Shown: in pieces, positions 27,505-35,869 of the stretch
How positions within the stretch are numbered: position 1 is the stretch's first letter
Layout: the number at the start of each line of letters is the position of its first letter
Source: Oceanicola sp. D3
Lineage (GTDB): Bacteria; Pseudomonadota; Alphaproteobacteria; Rhodobacterales; Rhodobacteraceae
Length of the DNA stretch: 64,000 nt
Reading direction: 5' to 3'
Assembly: GCF_006351965.1 (NCBI RefSeq)
Contig: NZ_CP040932.1
Coordinates: 3,100,001 to 3,164,000, forward strand
Position numbers and translations under genes: made by a program
The notes under the pieces: generated by a model
Seen by the model: only the letters and a program-made list of their open reading frames with translations
The model's database searches: none
What the model was told of the DNA's origin: nothing

Positions 27505-28470
27505 TTACAGCAGCTTCAGATCGCCCGCGAGCCATGAGTGCCGCTCGACCGAGGGGCGCACCACCAACTCGTCAATCAGCGGGCGCAGCTTGGTGGCCAT
27601 GCGCGCAGGCATGGTAGAGAGCACACCTGCGCGGGCGTTCAGAGAGATGGTGCGGGCAAGCGGCGCGAAGGGCAGCGGCAGGATATCGGCGCTGTGCTGA
27701 AACCGGTGGGCGCGGCTGAGCGCCAGCGGGGTCAGAATTGTCCAGCCCGCGCCATCGGCCACCAGCGCCAGAATGGCGTGGTAGCTATCCAGCTCGAAAC
27801 GATGGGTGAGGCGCAGGTTTTGCCGGGCCAGATGGTCGGCGATGGTGCGGCCCATCAGGTGGCGCTGGGTGTATTGGATAAGCGGGAGCTTTTGCAGCTG
27901 CGCGGCTACGTCTCCGCCCGCATCAACTGCACCGGGCGGGGCGGCCACGACGAAGGGCTCGCTCATCAGCGGGTGCACCTCCATCCACTCCTCTGCCACG
28001 CCGATATCAGCCGCTACGATCACATCGAGCGCGCGGGTATCGAGCAGGGTGAAGAGATGGTGGGAGGCGCCGGTTTCGAGCAGAAACTGGCAGGCGGCCA
28101 GCTCGCCGGCCATGGAGCTGAGCAGGCGGGGGGTCACATCGGCGTCGAAATCCTCGATCATGCCGAGGCGCAGCGAGGTCAGCGCGGCCATGTCGCCGCC
28201 GGCAATCTCGGCCCGCGCCGCCGCCGCCTCGTTGAGGATATTCTGCGCCCGCCGCTTGAGCGCCTCCCCGGCGGGCGTAAGGGCCACGGGGCGGGCGCTG
28301 CGATCCATCAGCGGTGTGCCGAGGGCGGCCTCCAGCGAGGTGAGCTGCTGCGAGACGGCGGAGGCCGAGGCCCCAAGCCGCCGCGCCGCCGCCGAAACGG
28401 CCCCCTCCTCGGCGGTGGCGAGGAAGACCTCGACCTGCCAGAGGGTGATGCGGCCAGTCTTGTCGGGCAT
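27505..28470 (-). CDS. LysR-type transcriptional regulator
   Basis: The 321-aa protein has the N-terminal winged helix (residues 8-67; AVSAAARRLGASASAVSQQLTSLE is the recognition part) and a C-terminal effector domain beginning about residue 95. It is divergent from the class III aminotransferase with a 97-bp shared gap holding a TTGCG-N7-CGCAA dyad, so it probably controls that gene in response to an amine or keto acid. Confidence 0.9.
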   Translation of the reverse strand: MPDKTGRITLWQVEVFLATAEEGAVSAAARRLGASASAVSQQLTSLEAALGTPLMDRSARPVALTPAGEALKRRAQNILNEAAAARAEIAGGDMAALTSLRLGMIEDFDADVTPRLLSSMAGELAACQFLLETGASHHLFTLLDTRALDVIVAADIGVAEEWMEVHPLMSEPFVVAAPPGAVDAGGDVAAQLQKLPLIQYTQRHLMGRTIADHLARQNLRLTHRFELDSYHAILALVADGAGWTILTPLALSRAHRFQHSADILPLPFAPLARTISLNARAGVLSTMPARMATKLRPLIDELVVRPSVERHSWLAGDLKLL

Positions 28471-28505
28471 GGCGGGCTCCTTGGATGAGCCGCACGCTAT
28501 GGCCA

Positions 28506-28522
28506 TTGCGGAGGGGGCGCAA
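28506..28522. promoter_or_regulatory. TTGCG-N7-CGCAA dyad, candidate LysR box
   Basis: The inverted repeat (28506-28510 and 28518-28522) lies in the intergenic gap between the LysR gene and the aminotransferase. Size and symmetry suit a LysR-type recognition site. Assignment is by position. Confidence 0.45.
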
Positions 28523-28567
28523 CTGCGTCAGGGTCGCGGCGACACCACCACATCTTCCGGAGGCTCC

Positions 28568-29932
28568 ATGACACATGCCGCGCAAAGCTGGGAGGCCCGC
28601 GCCGAGGCCGCCACCCTTTATGGCTTCACCGATCTGCCCACTATCCATGACCGCGGAACGGTGGTGCTGACCCATGGGGAAGGCCCCTATGTGGTGGACG
28701 TGCACGGGCGGCGCTATCTCGATGCGAACTCGGGCCTCTGGAACATGGTTGCCGGCTTCGACCATCCGGGCCTGACGCAGGCGGCGCAGGAGGCCTATGC
28801 GCGCTTCCCCGGCTACCACGCCTTCTTTGGGCGGATGAGCGACCAGACGGTGATGCTCTCGGAGAAGCTGGTGGAGGTTTCGCCGTTTGACCGCGGGCGG
28901 GTGTTTTACACCAACTCGGGGAGCGAGGCGAATGACACGATGGTCAAGATGCTCTGGTTCCTCGCCGGGGCCGAGGACAAGCCGCAGCGCCGCAAGATCC
29001 TGACCCGCAAAGGCGCCTATCACGGGGTGACGGCGGTGAGCGCGTCGATGACGGGCAAGCCTTACAACGAGGTCTTCGGGCTGCCGCTGGAGGGATTCTT
29101 GCACCTCACCTGCCCGCATTACTGGCGTGAAGGGCTGCCGGGAGAGAGCGAGGCGGAGTTTGTCGCGCGGCTGGCGGCTGAGCTTGAGGATGTGATCGCC
29201 CGCGAGGGGGCCGATACGATTGCAGGTTTCTTCGCAGAGCCGGTGCTGGGGGCTGGCGGGGTGATCCCGGCGCCTGAGGGATATTTTCAGGCGATTCAGG
29301 CGGTGCTGAAGCGGCACGGGATACCGCTGATCTCGGATGAGGTGATTTGCGGGTTCGGACGCACGGGCGAGGTTTGGGGCTGTGACAGCTACGGGTTCAC
29401 GCCAGATGCGATCATCAGTTCGAAGGCGCTGACGGCAGGGTTCTTCCCGATGGGCGCGGTGATCCTCGGGCCAGAGCTGGCCGACCGGGTGCAGGCGGCA
29501 TGCGAGGCGATCGAGGAATTCCCGCACGGGTTCACCGCAAGCGGGCATCCGGTGGGCTGCGCGATTGCACTGAAGGCAATCGACGTGATCCTGAACGAAG
29601 GGCTGATCGAGCGGGTGCGCGAGCTGACGCCGTTGTTTGAGGCCGGGATGGCCCGGATCGGGGAGAATGCCAACATCGGTGAGGTGCGCGGGCGCGGGCT
29701 GATGGGGGCGCTGGAAGCGGTGGCCGACAAGGAGACGAAGCGGCCGTTCGATGGGTCGCTCTCGGTCAGCGAGCGGATTGCGAATGCCTGCACGGATGAG
29801 GGGCTGATCTGCCGCCCGCTGGGGCAAAGCATTGTGCTCTGCCCGCCGTTCATCATGACCGAGGGGCAGATGGCGGAGATGTTCGAGAAGCTGGAAGGGG
29901 CCTTGGGCAAGGTGTTTGCCGAGGTCGCCTGA
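28568..29932 (+). CDS. class III omega-aminotransferase
   Basis: This 454-aa PLP enzyme has FYTNSGSEANDTMVKM near residue 115, GAYHG, the LISDEVICGFGRTG cofactor-aspartate strand and ISSKALTAGFFPMGAV with the Schiff-base lysine near residue 288. Such enzymes move the terminal amino group of putrescine, beta-alanine, taurine or similar amines to pyruvate or 2-oxoglutarate. SpuC/Tpa-type relatives are the closest in my memory; the actual amine donor cannot be told. The LysR neighbour suggests inducible expression. Confidence 0.88.
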   Translation: MTHAAQSWEARAEAATLYGFTDLPTIHDRGTVVLTHGEGPYVVDVHGRRYLDANSGLWNMVAGFDHPGLTQAAQEAYARFPGYHAFFGRMSDQTVMLSEKLVEVSPFDRGRVFYTNSGSEANDTMVKMLWFLAGAEDKPQRRKILTRKGAYHGVTAVSASMTGKPYNEVFGLPLEGFLHLTCPHYWREGLPGESEAEFVARLAAELEDVIAREGADTIAGFFAEPVLGAGGVIPAPEGYFQAIQAVLKRHGIPLISDEVICGFGRTGEVWGCDSYGFTPDAIISSKALTAGFFPMGAVILGPELADRVQAACEAIEEFPHGFTASGHPVGCAIALKAIDVILNEGLIERVRELTPLFEAGMARIGENANIGEVRGRGLMGALEAVADKETKRPFDGSLSVSERIANACTDEGLICRPLGQSIVLCPPFIMTEGQMAEMFEKLEGALGKVFAEVA

Positions 29933-30019
29933 GGCGGGCACCCCCCGGAGATATCTAGAGCACGCCAAGGAACAGGGCGGCGCGTCTGATCGGGGCGGCG
30001 CATTAACCTTGATTCTGGG

Positions 30020-31207
30020 TCAACCGGCTTCTGCGGATTGGCCAAGGATCGCGATGGCGGTGCCGGTGGCGGCAAGGCCATAGAAAAGCGCGGCGCGAGG
30101 GCCGGTGCTGGCACGGGCGGCGAGCAGGCTTTGCAGCGCGTAGTAGAGCGCGAATGCCCTGCTGGCGAAGGCGATGATTTCAAAGACGTGGAAGCCCCAA
30201 GTCAGCACGAGGCCGACGGCGGTAAGAATCGCGTAGGCCAAGGGCTCGGAGAGGCGGCCGCGCGTGAGCTCGGAGGCGAGGCCGCCGGAGCCGCCGGTAT
30301 CGGCCACGGCGGCCGAGAACTGCGCGGCCAGCGCGGCGGCCACCAGCAGGGGCGGCAGGATCGGGGCGACAACCCGCATCATGTCGATGATCGCGGTTTC
30401 GGAGGTTTCGATCTGGCCGGACGGGAGGACATAGGCGGCGAGCAGGATGTAGGCCATGTAGATCGCGGCGGCGATGAACTGGGCTTGGCGCATGGAGGCG
30501 ATACGCCGCGGCGCGCTGTAACTGAGGCCGAGGTAGCGCGAGGTTTCAAACCCCTGCACGGTCACGATGAGGCCCATTCCGAGGGTCAGCGCCTCCCAAG
30601 GGGCCACCAGCACCGGTTTGACGGTGAGCCCCCCTGCCCCGGCCTTCTGCGCGAAATAGACGGCGAGGCCGACGAGCAGCCCGGCGATGATGGCGAGCTT
30701 GAGGGTGACGGCGTATTTCTCCATCCCCTCCAGCGCCGAGAAGCCCCAGGCCCAGCCGGTGGCGAGAATCAGCGCGTAGGCGGCGGAGGTCGTCAGGCGG
30801 GCGGCGAGGGGGCTGTCGAACGGGGTGAGATTGACGGCGAAGCTGCCGAAGAGGTTGAGGTAGTAAGCAACCGAAATGACATAGGCGAAGGCGAGCGCCC
30901 ATGAGGCCAGCGTTTCGATATGGATGTCGGCCGCGGGGCGCGCGCCCTCTTCGATCCGGGCGATGTTGCGACGGATGGCGGCACCGAAACCCCAGGCAAG
31001 GGTGCAAAGGGCGGCCATGACGGCGGGGGCCCATGCGCCATACTTGTGATCGAGCAGCGGGCCGAGGACGAGGAACCCAGAGCCGATGATCGAGGCCAGC
31101 GGGGTGACGATCGCGCGCCAGCTCTCGGCGCGGGCGATGCGGGGGGACAGCAAAACGCCGCCGGCAAGAAGCACGGCGGCGAGGATTGCGAGGTCGGGTG
31201 CGGACAA
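30020..31207 (-). CDS. APC-like multi-pass membrane protein
   Basis: The 395-aa protein has about eleven to twelve hydrophobic segments. ASIIGSGFLVLGPLLDHKYG near residue 40 resembles the unwound first helix (GSG) of APC-superfamily amino acid transporters. GLIVTVQGFETSRYLG is another family-like segment. The substrate is unknown. It starts 12 bp after phaR on the same strand, so it may be transcribed with the PHB regulator. Confidence 0.72.
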   Translation of the reverse strand: MSAPDLAILAAVLLAGGVLLSPRIARAESWRAIVTPLASIIGSGFLVLGPLLDHKYGAWAPAVMAALCTLAWGFGAAIRRNIARIEEGARPAADIHIETLASWALAFAYVISVAYYLNLFGSFAVNLTPFDSPLAARLTTSAAYALILATGWAWGFSALEGMEKYAVTLKLAIIAGLLVGLAVYFAQKAGAGGLTVKPVLVAPWEALTLGMGLIVTVQGFETSRYLGLSYSAPRRIASMRQAQFIAAAIYMAYILLAAYVLPSGQIETSETAIIDMMRVVAPILPPLLVAAALAAQFSAAVADTGGSGGLASELTRGRLSEPLAYAILTAVGLVLTWGFHVFEIIAFASRAFALYYALQSLLAARASTGPRAALFYGLAATGTAIAILGQSAEAG

Positions 31208-31218
31208 GGCTCTGGCGC

Positions 31219-31800
31219 TTACTTGCCCAACTTGGAGAGCTGCTCCTGCAATGCGGCAAGCTGGCTCTTGATCTCGTCAAGATCCTGCCCGTCCTTGGCG
31301 GGAGACGCCGCTGAGGCCGGGGGGGCGCTGCCTTCGGGGGCGGGGCCGGACATGCCGAAGGGGGTTTGCCCGCCGGTCATGGCCTTGAGAAACGCCTCTT
31401 GCTGCGCGCGCATGGCGTCAAACCCGGGCATGGAGGCCATCGGGTTTATCTTGGTCATGTTCTCCATGATCGTGCTCTGCCCGTTTTGCAGCATCTCGAA
31501 AGAGGCCGCGAGGAACTGGGGCACCACCGATTGGGCCTGGCTGGCGTAGCTGCGCACGAGGTCGGTGAGCACGCCGGTGGGCAGCACGTTGTCGCCCTTG
31601 CTTTCATGCTCGGCGATGATCTGGAGCAGATACTGCCGGGTAAGGTCATCGCCCGATTTCAGGTCGACGATCTGCACCTCCCGGCCATCACGGATGAAGT
31701 TGGAGATATCTTCAAGCGTCACGTAGTCGGACGTCTCGGTGTTGTAGAGCCGTCGGCTTGCGTAGCGCTTGATAAGCAGTGGAGCCTTATCGTCCGACAT
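31219..31800 (-). CDS. phaR: polyhydroxyalkanoate synthesis repressor PhaR
   Basis: PhaR represses phasin and its own gene until it is titrated onto growing PHB granules. The 193-aa protein has the conserved N-terminal DNA-binding domain (LLIKRYASRRLYNTETSDYVTLEDI, residues 8-32) and the PHB-accumulation domain after about residue 65. The C-terminus ends in a short coiled-coil-like LKSQLAALQEQLSKLG. TGCAGTGCAG-type sites lie directly upstream and also at the phaP promoter, fitting autoregulation. Confidence 0.93.
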   Translation of the reverse strand: MSDDKAPLLIKRYASRRLYNTETSDYVTLEDISNFIRDGREVQIVDLKSGDDLTRQYLLQIIAEHESKGDNVLPTGVLTDLVRSYASQAQSVVPQFLAASFEMLQNGQSTIMENMTKINPMASMPGFDAMRAQQEAFLKAMTGGQTPFGMSGPAPEGSAPPASAASPAKDGQDLDEIKSQLAALQEQLSKLGK

Positions 31801-31817
31801 GCAAAATCTCCCCATAT

Positions 31818-31849
31818 TGCAGTGCAGCGAAGGTGAGCGTAGTGCAGCA
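31818..31849. promoter_or_regulatory. candidate PhaR sites upstream of phaR
   Basis: TGCAGTGCAGC (31818-31828) and AGTGCAGCA (31841-31849) lie 18-50 bp before the phaR start. The first shares the ten bases TGCAGTGCAG with the inverted repeat at phaP. Binding by PhaR is inferred from this match and from the known TGC-rich PhaR targets. Confidence 0.6.
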
Positions 31850-31894
31850 TTTCTGAAAAAGAAAGCGTTTAGAACGAGCACCCGAAAACAAGAA

Positions 31895-31953
31895 TGGGCG
31901 GACCCGGGAGGTCCGCCCACTTGTGCGCGCCCTTAGGGAGGAGGAAGGGCGCG
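31895..31953 (-). terminator. double hairpin terminator after phaP
   Basis: On the minus strand the transcript passes a stem with arms at 31945-31953 and 31926-31934, then a second with 10-bp arms (31910-31919 and 31895-31904) followed by a T-rich stretch. This separates phaP from phaR and favours strong monocistronic phasin mRNA. Confidence 0.78.
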
Positions 31954-31971
31954 AAGCTTTTGATGTGCGCC

Positions 31972-32421
31972 TTACTTGGCGGCAGCGGCTTTCTTGGCAG
32001 CCGTGGTCACGTCGGAAGTGGCTTTCTTGACGGCGGCGGTGGCTTCTTCGGAGAAGTCCTTGCCGGCGGCCAGCATCAGCTCGACGGTTTCCATTTGCAC
32101 CTTCTTCGCAACTTCGGCGAAGGCGGCCATGTTTTCGGCAGTCATTTCGGCTTGGGCCGAAGCGAAGTCGGTCATGGCTTTGGTGTAGTCGGTGGGCTCA
32201 CCTTTGACTTTGGTCAGGGCGGTGGCTTTCTCGATGGTTTCCTTCGTCCACTTCGAGGAGATCTCGGTGGAGATGGAGGCAGCTTCGAGAGCAACCGAGG
32301 AGAGCTTCTCGCCGAGAGCGGCGGAAGATTTGAAAGCGTCCTGCATGGCAGTGGCGTCCACGGGGAAAGCGGACATCATGTCTTGCATCATCTTGGTCAT
32401 GTCGTTCGTGGTCTTGGCCAT
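31972..32421 (-). CDS. phaP: phasin (PHB granule-coating protein)
   Basis: This 149-aa, Ala/Lys-rich, all-helical protein lacks signal or membrane segments. It has the amphipathic helices and low-complexity C-terminus (TAAKKAAAAK) of phasins, with an internal ELMLAAGKDF segment. Phasins coat PHB granules and control their number and size. GGAGAT lies before the ATG at 32421. A good promoter covered by an inverted-repeat operator lies 80-130 bp upstream. Confidence 0.88.
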   Translation of the reverse strand: MAKTTNDMTKMMQDMMSAFPVDATAMQDAFKSSAALGEKLSSVALEAASISTEISSKWTKETIEKATALTKVKGEPTDYTKAMTDFASAQAEMTAENMAAFAEVAKKVQMETVELMLAAGKDFSEEATAAVKKATSDVTTAAKKAAAAK

Positions 32422-32502
32422 TGGTCTATCTCCTTTTGGTGCGGCGGGCACCGATGTTTTTCGGTGCGCTGTGCACCTTTCCGGGCGTTGTCTTCGAGAA
32501 GA

Positions 32503-32531
32503 TAGATACATGCTGCAGTGCAGAATTTCAA
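32503..32531 (-). promoter_or_regulatory. sigma-70-like promoter of phaP
   Basis: On the minus strand TTGAAA (32531-32526) and TATCTA (32508-32503) are separated by exactly 17 nt, predicting transcription about 75 bp before the phaP start. The spacer and -35 lie inside the inverted repeat at 32511-32552. Confidence 0.7.
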
Positions 32532-32552
32532 GGTTTATTCTGCACTGCAGCA
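32511..32552. promoter_or_regulatory. perfect 16-bp inverted repeat, likely PhaR operator
   Basis: Arms at 32511-32526 (TGCTGCAGTGCAGAAT) and 32537-32552 are perfectly complementary around a 10-bp spacer. They overlap the -35 and spacer of the phaP promoter and carry the same TGCAGTGCAG core found before phaR. A repressor bound here would block RNA polymerase. Confidence 0.75.
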
Positions 32553-32576
32553 AAAATTAGTTTGCCGGAAAATCAG

Positions 32577-34364
32577 CTACTTACCAGAAACCACATAGGT
32601 GCCGGGCGCTTTTGCGAGTGCAGGATGGCTGGAATCGCCGGGTGTGCGGGCGTCCAGCTTCTTGCCGGAGCGCTTGCGCAGCCAGCTCTCCCAGCGGGGC
32701 CACCAGGAGCCTTCGTTAAACTCCGCCGCCGCCTGCCATGCGTCCGGATCGACGGTCATGTCGGGGTTGGTGTAATGGCCATACTTCTTTTTGGACGGCG
32801 GGTTGACGATGCCGGCGATGTGGCCGCTTTCGGAGAGGATGAAGGTTTTGTCCTTCGACCCCATCTGCTGCACCCCGCGATAGCTCGATTTCCACGCGGC
32901 GATGTGATCGGTCTCGCAGGCAATGGCGCAGACCGGCACGTCGATATCCGACAGAGCCAAGCGGGCATCGCACAGCTCGATCTCCCCCTTGGCCAGCTCG
33001 TCGTTCTGGCAAAGTTTGCGCAGGTATTCGACCGACATCTTGGCTGGCAGGTTGGTGCTGTCGCCATTCCAATAGAGCAAATCGAAGGCGGGCGGGGCCT
33101 CGCCCATCATGTAGCTGCGGATGGCGGGGCGGTAGATGAGGTCGTTCGAGCGCAGGAAGGAGAAGGTGCGAGACATGTAGAAACTGTCGAGATAGCCCCG
33201 CTCCGTCACCTCCGCCTCGATGCCATCGACAAAATCATCGGTCAGAAACACCCCCACCTCGCCTTGATCGGAAAAGTCGGTGAGGGTGGTAAAGAAGGTG
33301 GCGCTCTTCACCGTGTCATCGCCGCGCTGCTTCATCAGCGACAGGGTAAGCGCCAGCGTGGTGCCCGCGATGCAATAGCCAACCACGTTCACCTGCTTCT
33401 CGCCGGTGATCGCCTTCACCTCCTTCATCGCGGCCAGGTAGCCCTCTTCGATGTAGTTGCTCATGCCCACATCGGCATAGCCCGCATCGGGGTTGACCCA
33501 GCTCACCACAAAGAGCGTGTAGCCCTGCTCGGTGATCCATTTGATCAGCGAGTTCTGCGGCTTCAGGTCGAGAATGTAGAACTTGTTGATCCACGGCGGG
33601 AAGATGATGAGCGGGGTGGCATATTGCTTGTCGGTCGCGGGCGCATATTGGATGAGCTCGAACATGCGGTTGCGAAACACCACCTCGCCCTCGGTGGTGC
33701 CGATGTTGCCGCCGACCTTGAAGGCATCCTTGTCGGCGAGGTTGACCACGAAGTCACCGTGGTGGTCTTCAAGGTCGCGCACGAGGTTTTCCAGCCCGTC
33801 GACCAAGCTCTGCCCATCCGTTTCCACCGCGCGCTCCAGCGCCTCGGGGTTGGTGGCCAGAAAGTTGGTGGGGCTCATCAGGTCGATGATCTGTTTGGAG
33901 AAATACTCAAGCCGCCGCTTGTCGTCCTGCTCCAGCCCGTCCAGCTCCTGCACCGCGTTTCCGATGGCCTCGGAGGAGAACATGTACTGCTGCTTGATGT
34001 AGTTGAAGTAGGGGTGAGAGCGCCAAAGCGGGGAGGAAAACCGAGGATCTGGGCCAGATTCGTCTTCCGGTGCCTCCAGTTTGCCCTGTGCCAGCTGCTG
34101 CTGGCTGTCGATGTAATGCTTGAGCGTCTTGCCCCAATAGCTGACCTGCTGCTCGAAAATCTTGGAGGGATTCGACATCATCTCCTGCCAGTAGGCGGCA
34201 GCGGCCTTGGCATAAAGCTCGGGGCTGGGGCCTTGCAGCGAAGGGGCAACCTGCCGCTGGTGGCTCAGGGCGGCGACAAGCCGTTGCGATAACACCTCTA
34301 TCTTGGCCAGGTTCTCCTCCAGCTTGGAGGGATCGACCGGTGCGTCGGTTTCGTCAGTTGTCAT
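32577..34364 (-). CDS. phaC: class I poly(3-hydroxyalkanoate) synthase
   Basis: PhaC polymerises 3-hydroxyacyl-CoA to PHA on granules. The 595-aa length is that of class I enzymes. The lipase-like box is GYCIAG (nucleophile Cys near residue 330); downstream are the catalytic aspartate region (ETDHIAAW) and histidine (LSESGHIAG). WxNKFYILDL is also typical. Two ATGs are possible; a GGGGGG ribosome site lies 10 nt before 34364 but only 1 nt before 34373, so I use 34364. It is divergent from phaZ and 155 bp upstream of phaP. Confidence 0.95.
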   Translation of the reverse strand: MTTDETDAPVDPSKLEENLAKIEVLSQRLVAALSHQRQVAPSLQGPSPELYAKAAAAYWQEMMSNPSKIFEQQVSYWGKTLKHYIDSQQQLAQGKLEAPEDESGPDPRFSSPLWRSHPYFNYIKQQYMFSSEAIGNAVQELDGLEQDDKRRLEYFSKQIIDLMSPTNFLATNPEALERAVETDGQSLVDGLENLVRDLEDHHGDFVVNLADKDAFKVGGNIGTTEGEVVFRNRMFELIQYAPATDKQYATPLIIFPPWINKFYILDLKPQNSLIKWITEQGYTLFVVSWVNPDAGYADVGMSNYIEEGYLAAMKEVKAITGEKQVNVVGYCIAGTTLALTLSLMKQRGDDTVKSATFFTTLTDFSDQGEVGVFLTDDFVDGIEAEVTERGYLDSFYMSRTFSFLRSNDLIYRPAIRSYMMGEAPPAFDLLYWNGDSTNLPAKMSVEYLRKLCQNDELAKGEIELCDARLALSDIDVPVCAIACETDHIAAWKSSYRGVQQMGSKDKTFILSESGHIAGIVNPPSKKKYGHYTNPDMTVDPDAWQAAAEFNEGSWWPRWESWLRKRSGKKLDARTPGDSSHPALAKAPGTYVVSGK

Positions 34365-34478
34365 GATAATCATTCCCCCCTAACTTCTCTTTAAAACGTA
34401 GCGCCGCAAGCTTGGGAGGGGCAAGCGGCATGTTGCCCCGCCGGCATATCGGTGCTGACGGGCAAGGAAAGGCGCGAA

Positions 34479-35756
34479 ATGAAGAGCATGATGAGCTATG
34501 ATGTGATGGAGACCCTTCGCATCACCAACCAATGGCTTGGCGCTTCCGCCAAGGCCCTCTACTCCTATCCGGCCTTCGGGCTATCGACCAACCCCTTCGT
34601 GGCGATGACTGCCGCTTGGGGCGAAGTGACCGAGCGCAGTTTTGCGAGGATGATCACCAAGCCCGACTGGAACATCAGCCATGTGGTGGGCGAAGATGGG
34701 CGCGACCATCTGGTGGACATCGAAACCGTGGTGGAGCGGCCCTTTGGCGATCTGATCCACTTCAACGTGATGGGCCGCGAAGAGAAACCGCGCAAGGTTT
34801 TGCTGGTGGCCCCGATGAGCGGGCACTACGCCACGCTGCTGCGCTCCACGGTCGTCAGCCTGCTGCCCGATTGCGAAGTTTACATCACCGACTGGCACAA
34901 TGCGCGCGACATTCCGGTGAGCGAAGGCAAGTTCGACGTGGAGGATTACACGCTCTACCTCGTCGATTTCCTGCGCGAGATGGGCCCCGACACCCACGTG
35001 ATCGCCGTGTGCCAGCCCGCGCCCATCGCGCTGGCGGCAACCGCATATCTCGCCGAGGAAGACCCGGAGGCGCAGCCCAACACGCTGACCCTGATCGGCG
35101 GCCCGATCGACCCGGGTGCCGCCCCCACCGAGGTGACGGACTTTGGACGCTCGGTCACGATGGGCCAACTTGAGCGGCATGTGATCCAGCGCGTCGGCTT
35201 CAAACATCGCGGTGCGGGGCGGCTGGTTTACCCCGGCCTGCAACAGCTGGCGAGCTTCATCACGATGAACGCCGACACCCATTCCACCGCCTTCTTCGAT
35301 CAGATCGTGGCCACCGCCAAGGGTGAGGCCAGCGAGAACGACCGGCACAACAAGTTCTACGACGAATACCTCGCCGTGATGGACATGACGGCCGAGTTCT
35401 ACCTCTCCACCGTGGAGCGGATCTTCAAGGAGCGCGAGATTGCGCGGAATGTCTTTGTGGTCGACGGCAAGCAGGTGGATATCTCGAAGATCACCGATGT
35501 TGCCGTTAAAACGGTTGAGGGTGCGAATGATGACATCTCCGCCCCCGGCCAATGCGTTGCCGCGCTGGAGCTGTGCACCGGCCTGCCCGATAGCCTGAAG
35601 GCCAGCCACCTTGAGCCGGGCGCAGGCCATTACGGCATCTTTGCAGGCCGCAGCTGGCGCAACAACATTCGCCCGCTGGTGCTTGAGTTCATCGACGCCA
35701 ACTGCCGCCATGCCAAGAAGGCGACCAAGCCGCGCGTGGTGAAGAAAGCCTCGTAG
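34479..35756 (+). CDS. phaZ: intracellular PHB depolymerase
   Basis: This 425-aa protein matches the PhaZ1/DepA type that degrades native PHB inside the cell. It has the nucleophile box VCQPAP (Cys near residue 179) in place of the usual serine box, plus LEPGAGHYGIFAG with the catalytic His near the C-terminus. AAGGAAAGG precedes the ATG at 34479; an in-frame GTG at 34452 is weaker. It shares a 114-bp divergent region with phaC, so synthesis and breakdown can be regulated together. Confidence 0.92.
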   Translation: MKSMMSYDVMETLRITNQWLGASAKALYSYPAFGLSTNPFVAMTAAWGEVTERSFARMITKPDWNISHVVGEDGRDHLVDIETVVERPFGDLIHFNVMGREEKPRKVLLVAPMSGHYATLLRSTVVSLLPDCEVYITDWHNARDIPVSEGKFDVEDYTLYLVDFLREMGPDTHVIAVCQPAPIALAATAYLAEEDPEAQPNTLTLIGGPIDPGAAPTEVTDFGRSVTMGQLERHVIQRVGFKHRGAGRLVYPGLQQLASFITMNADTHSTAFFDQIVATAKGEASENDRHNKFYDEYLAVMDMTAEFYLSTVERIFKEREIARNVFVVDGKQVDISKITDVAVKTVEGANDDISAPGQCVAALELCTGLPDSLKASHLEPGAGHYGIFAGRSWRNNIRPLVLEFIDANCRHAKKATKPRVVKKAS

Positions 35757-35761
35757 CGCAT

Positions 35762-35861
35762 GGTGGGTGCAAACCCACCTCACGCTTAAGGGAAACGGAA
35801 GGTGGGCAGATTGCCCACCCTACGGGGGGTGCGCAGGCTGTAGCGTGGGCAATCTGCCCAC
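35762..35861. repeat. three successive GGTGGG-type hairpins
   Basis: Hairpins lie at 35762-35779 (loop GCAA), 35801-35819 (loop GAT) and 35845-35861 (loop ATC), all built from GTGGGYA/TRCCCAC arms. They fill the gap between convergent phaZ and the hydrolase gene. They look like a mobile palindromic repeat family also serving as a two-way transcript end. Confidence 0.65.
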
Positions 35862-35869
35862 CGCCTCTT

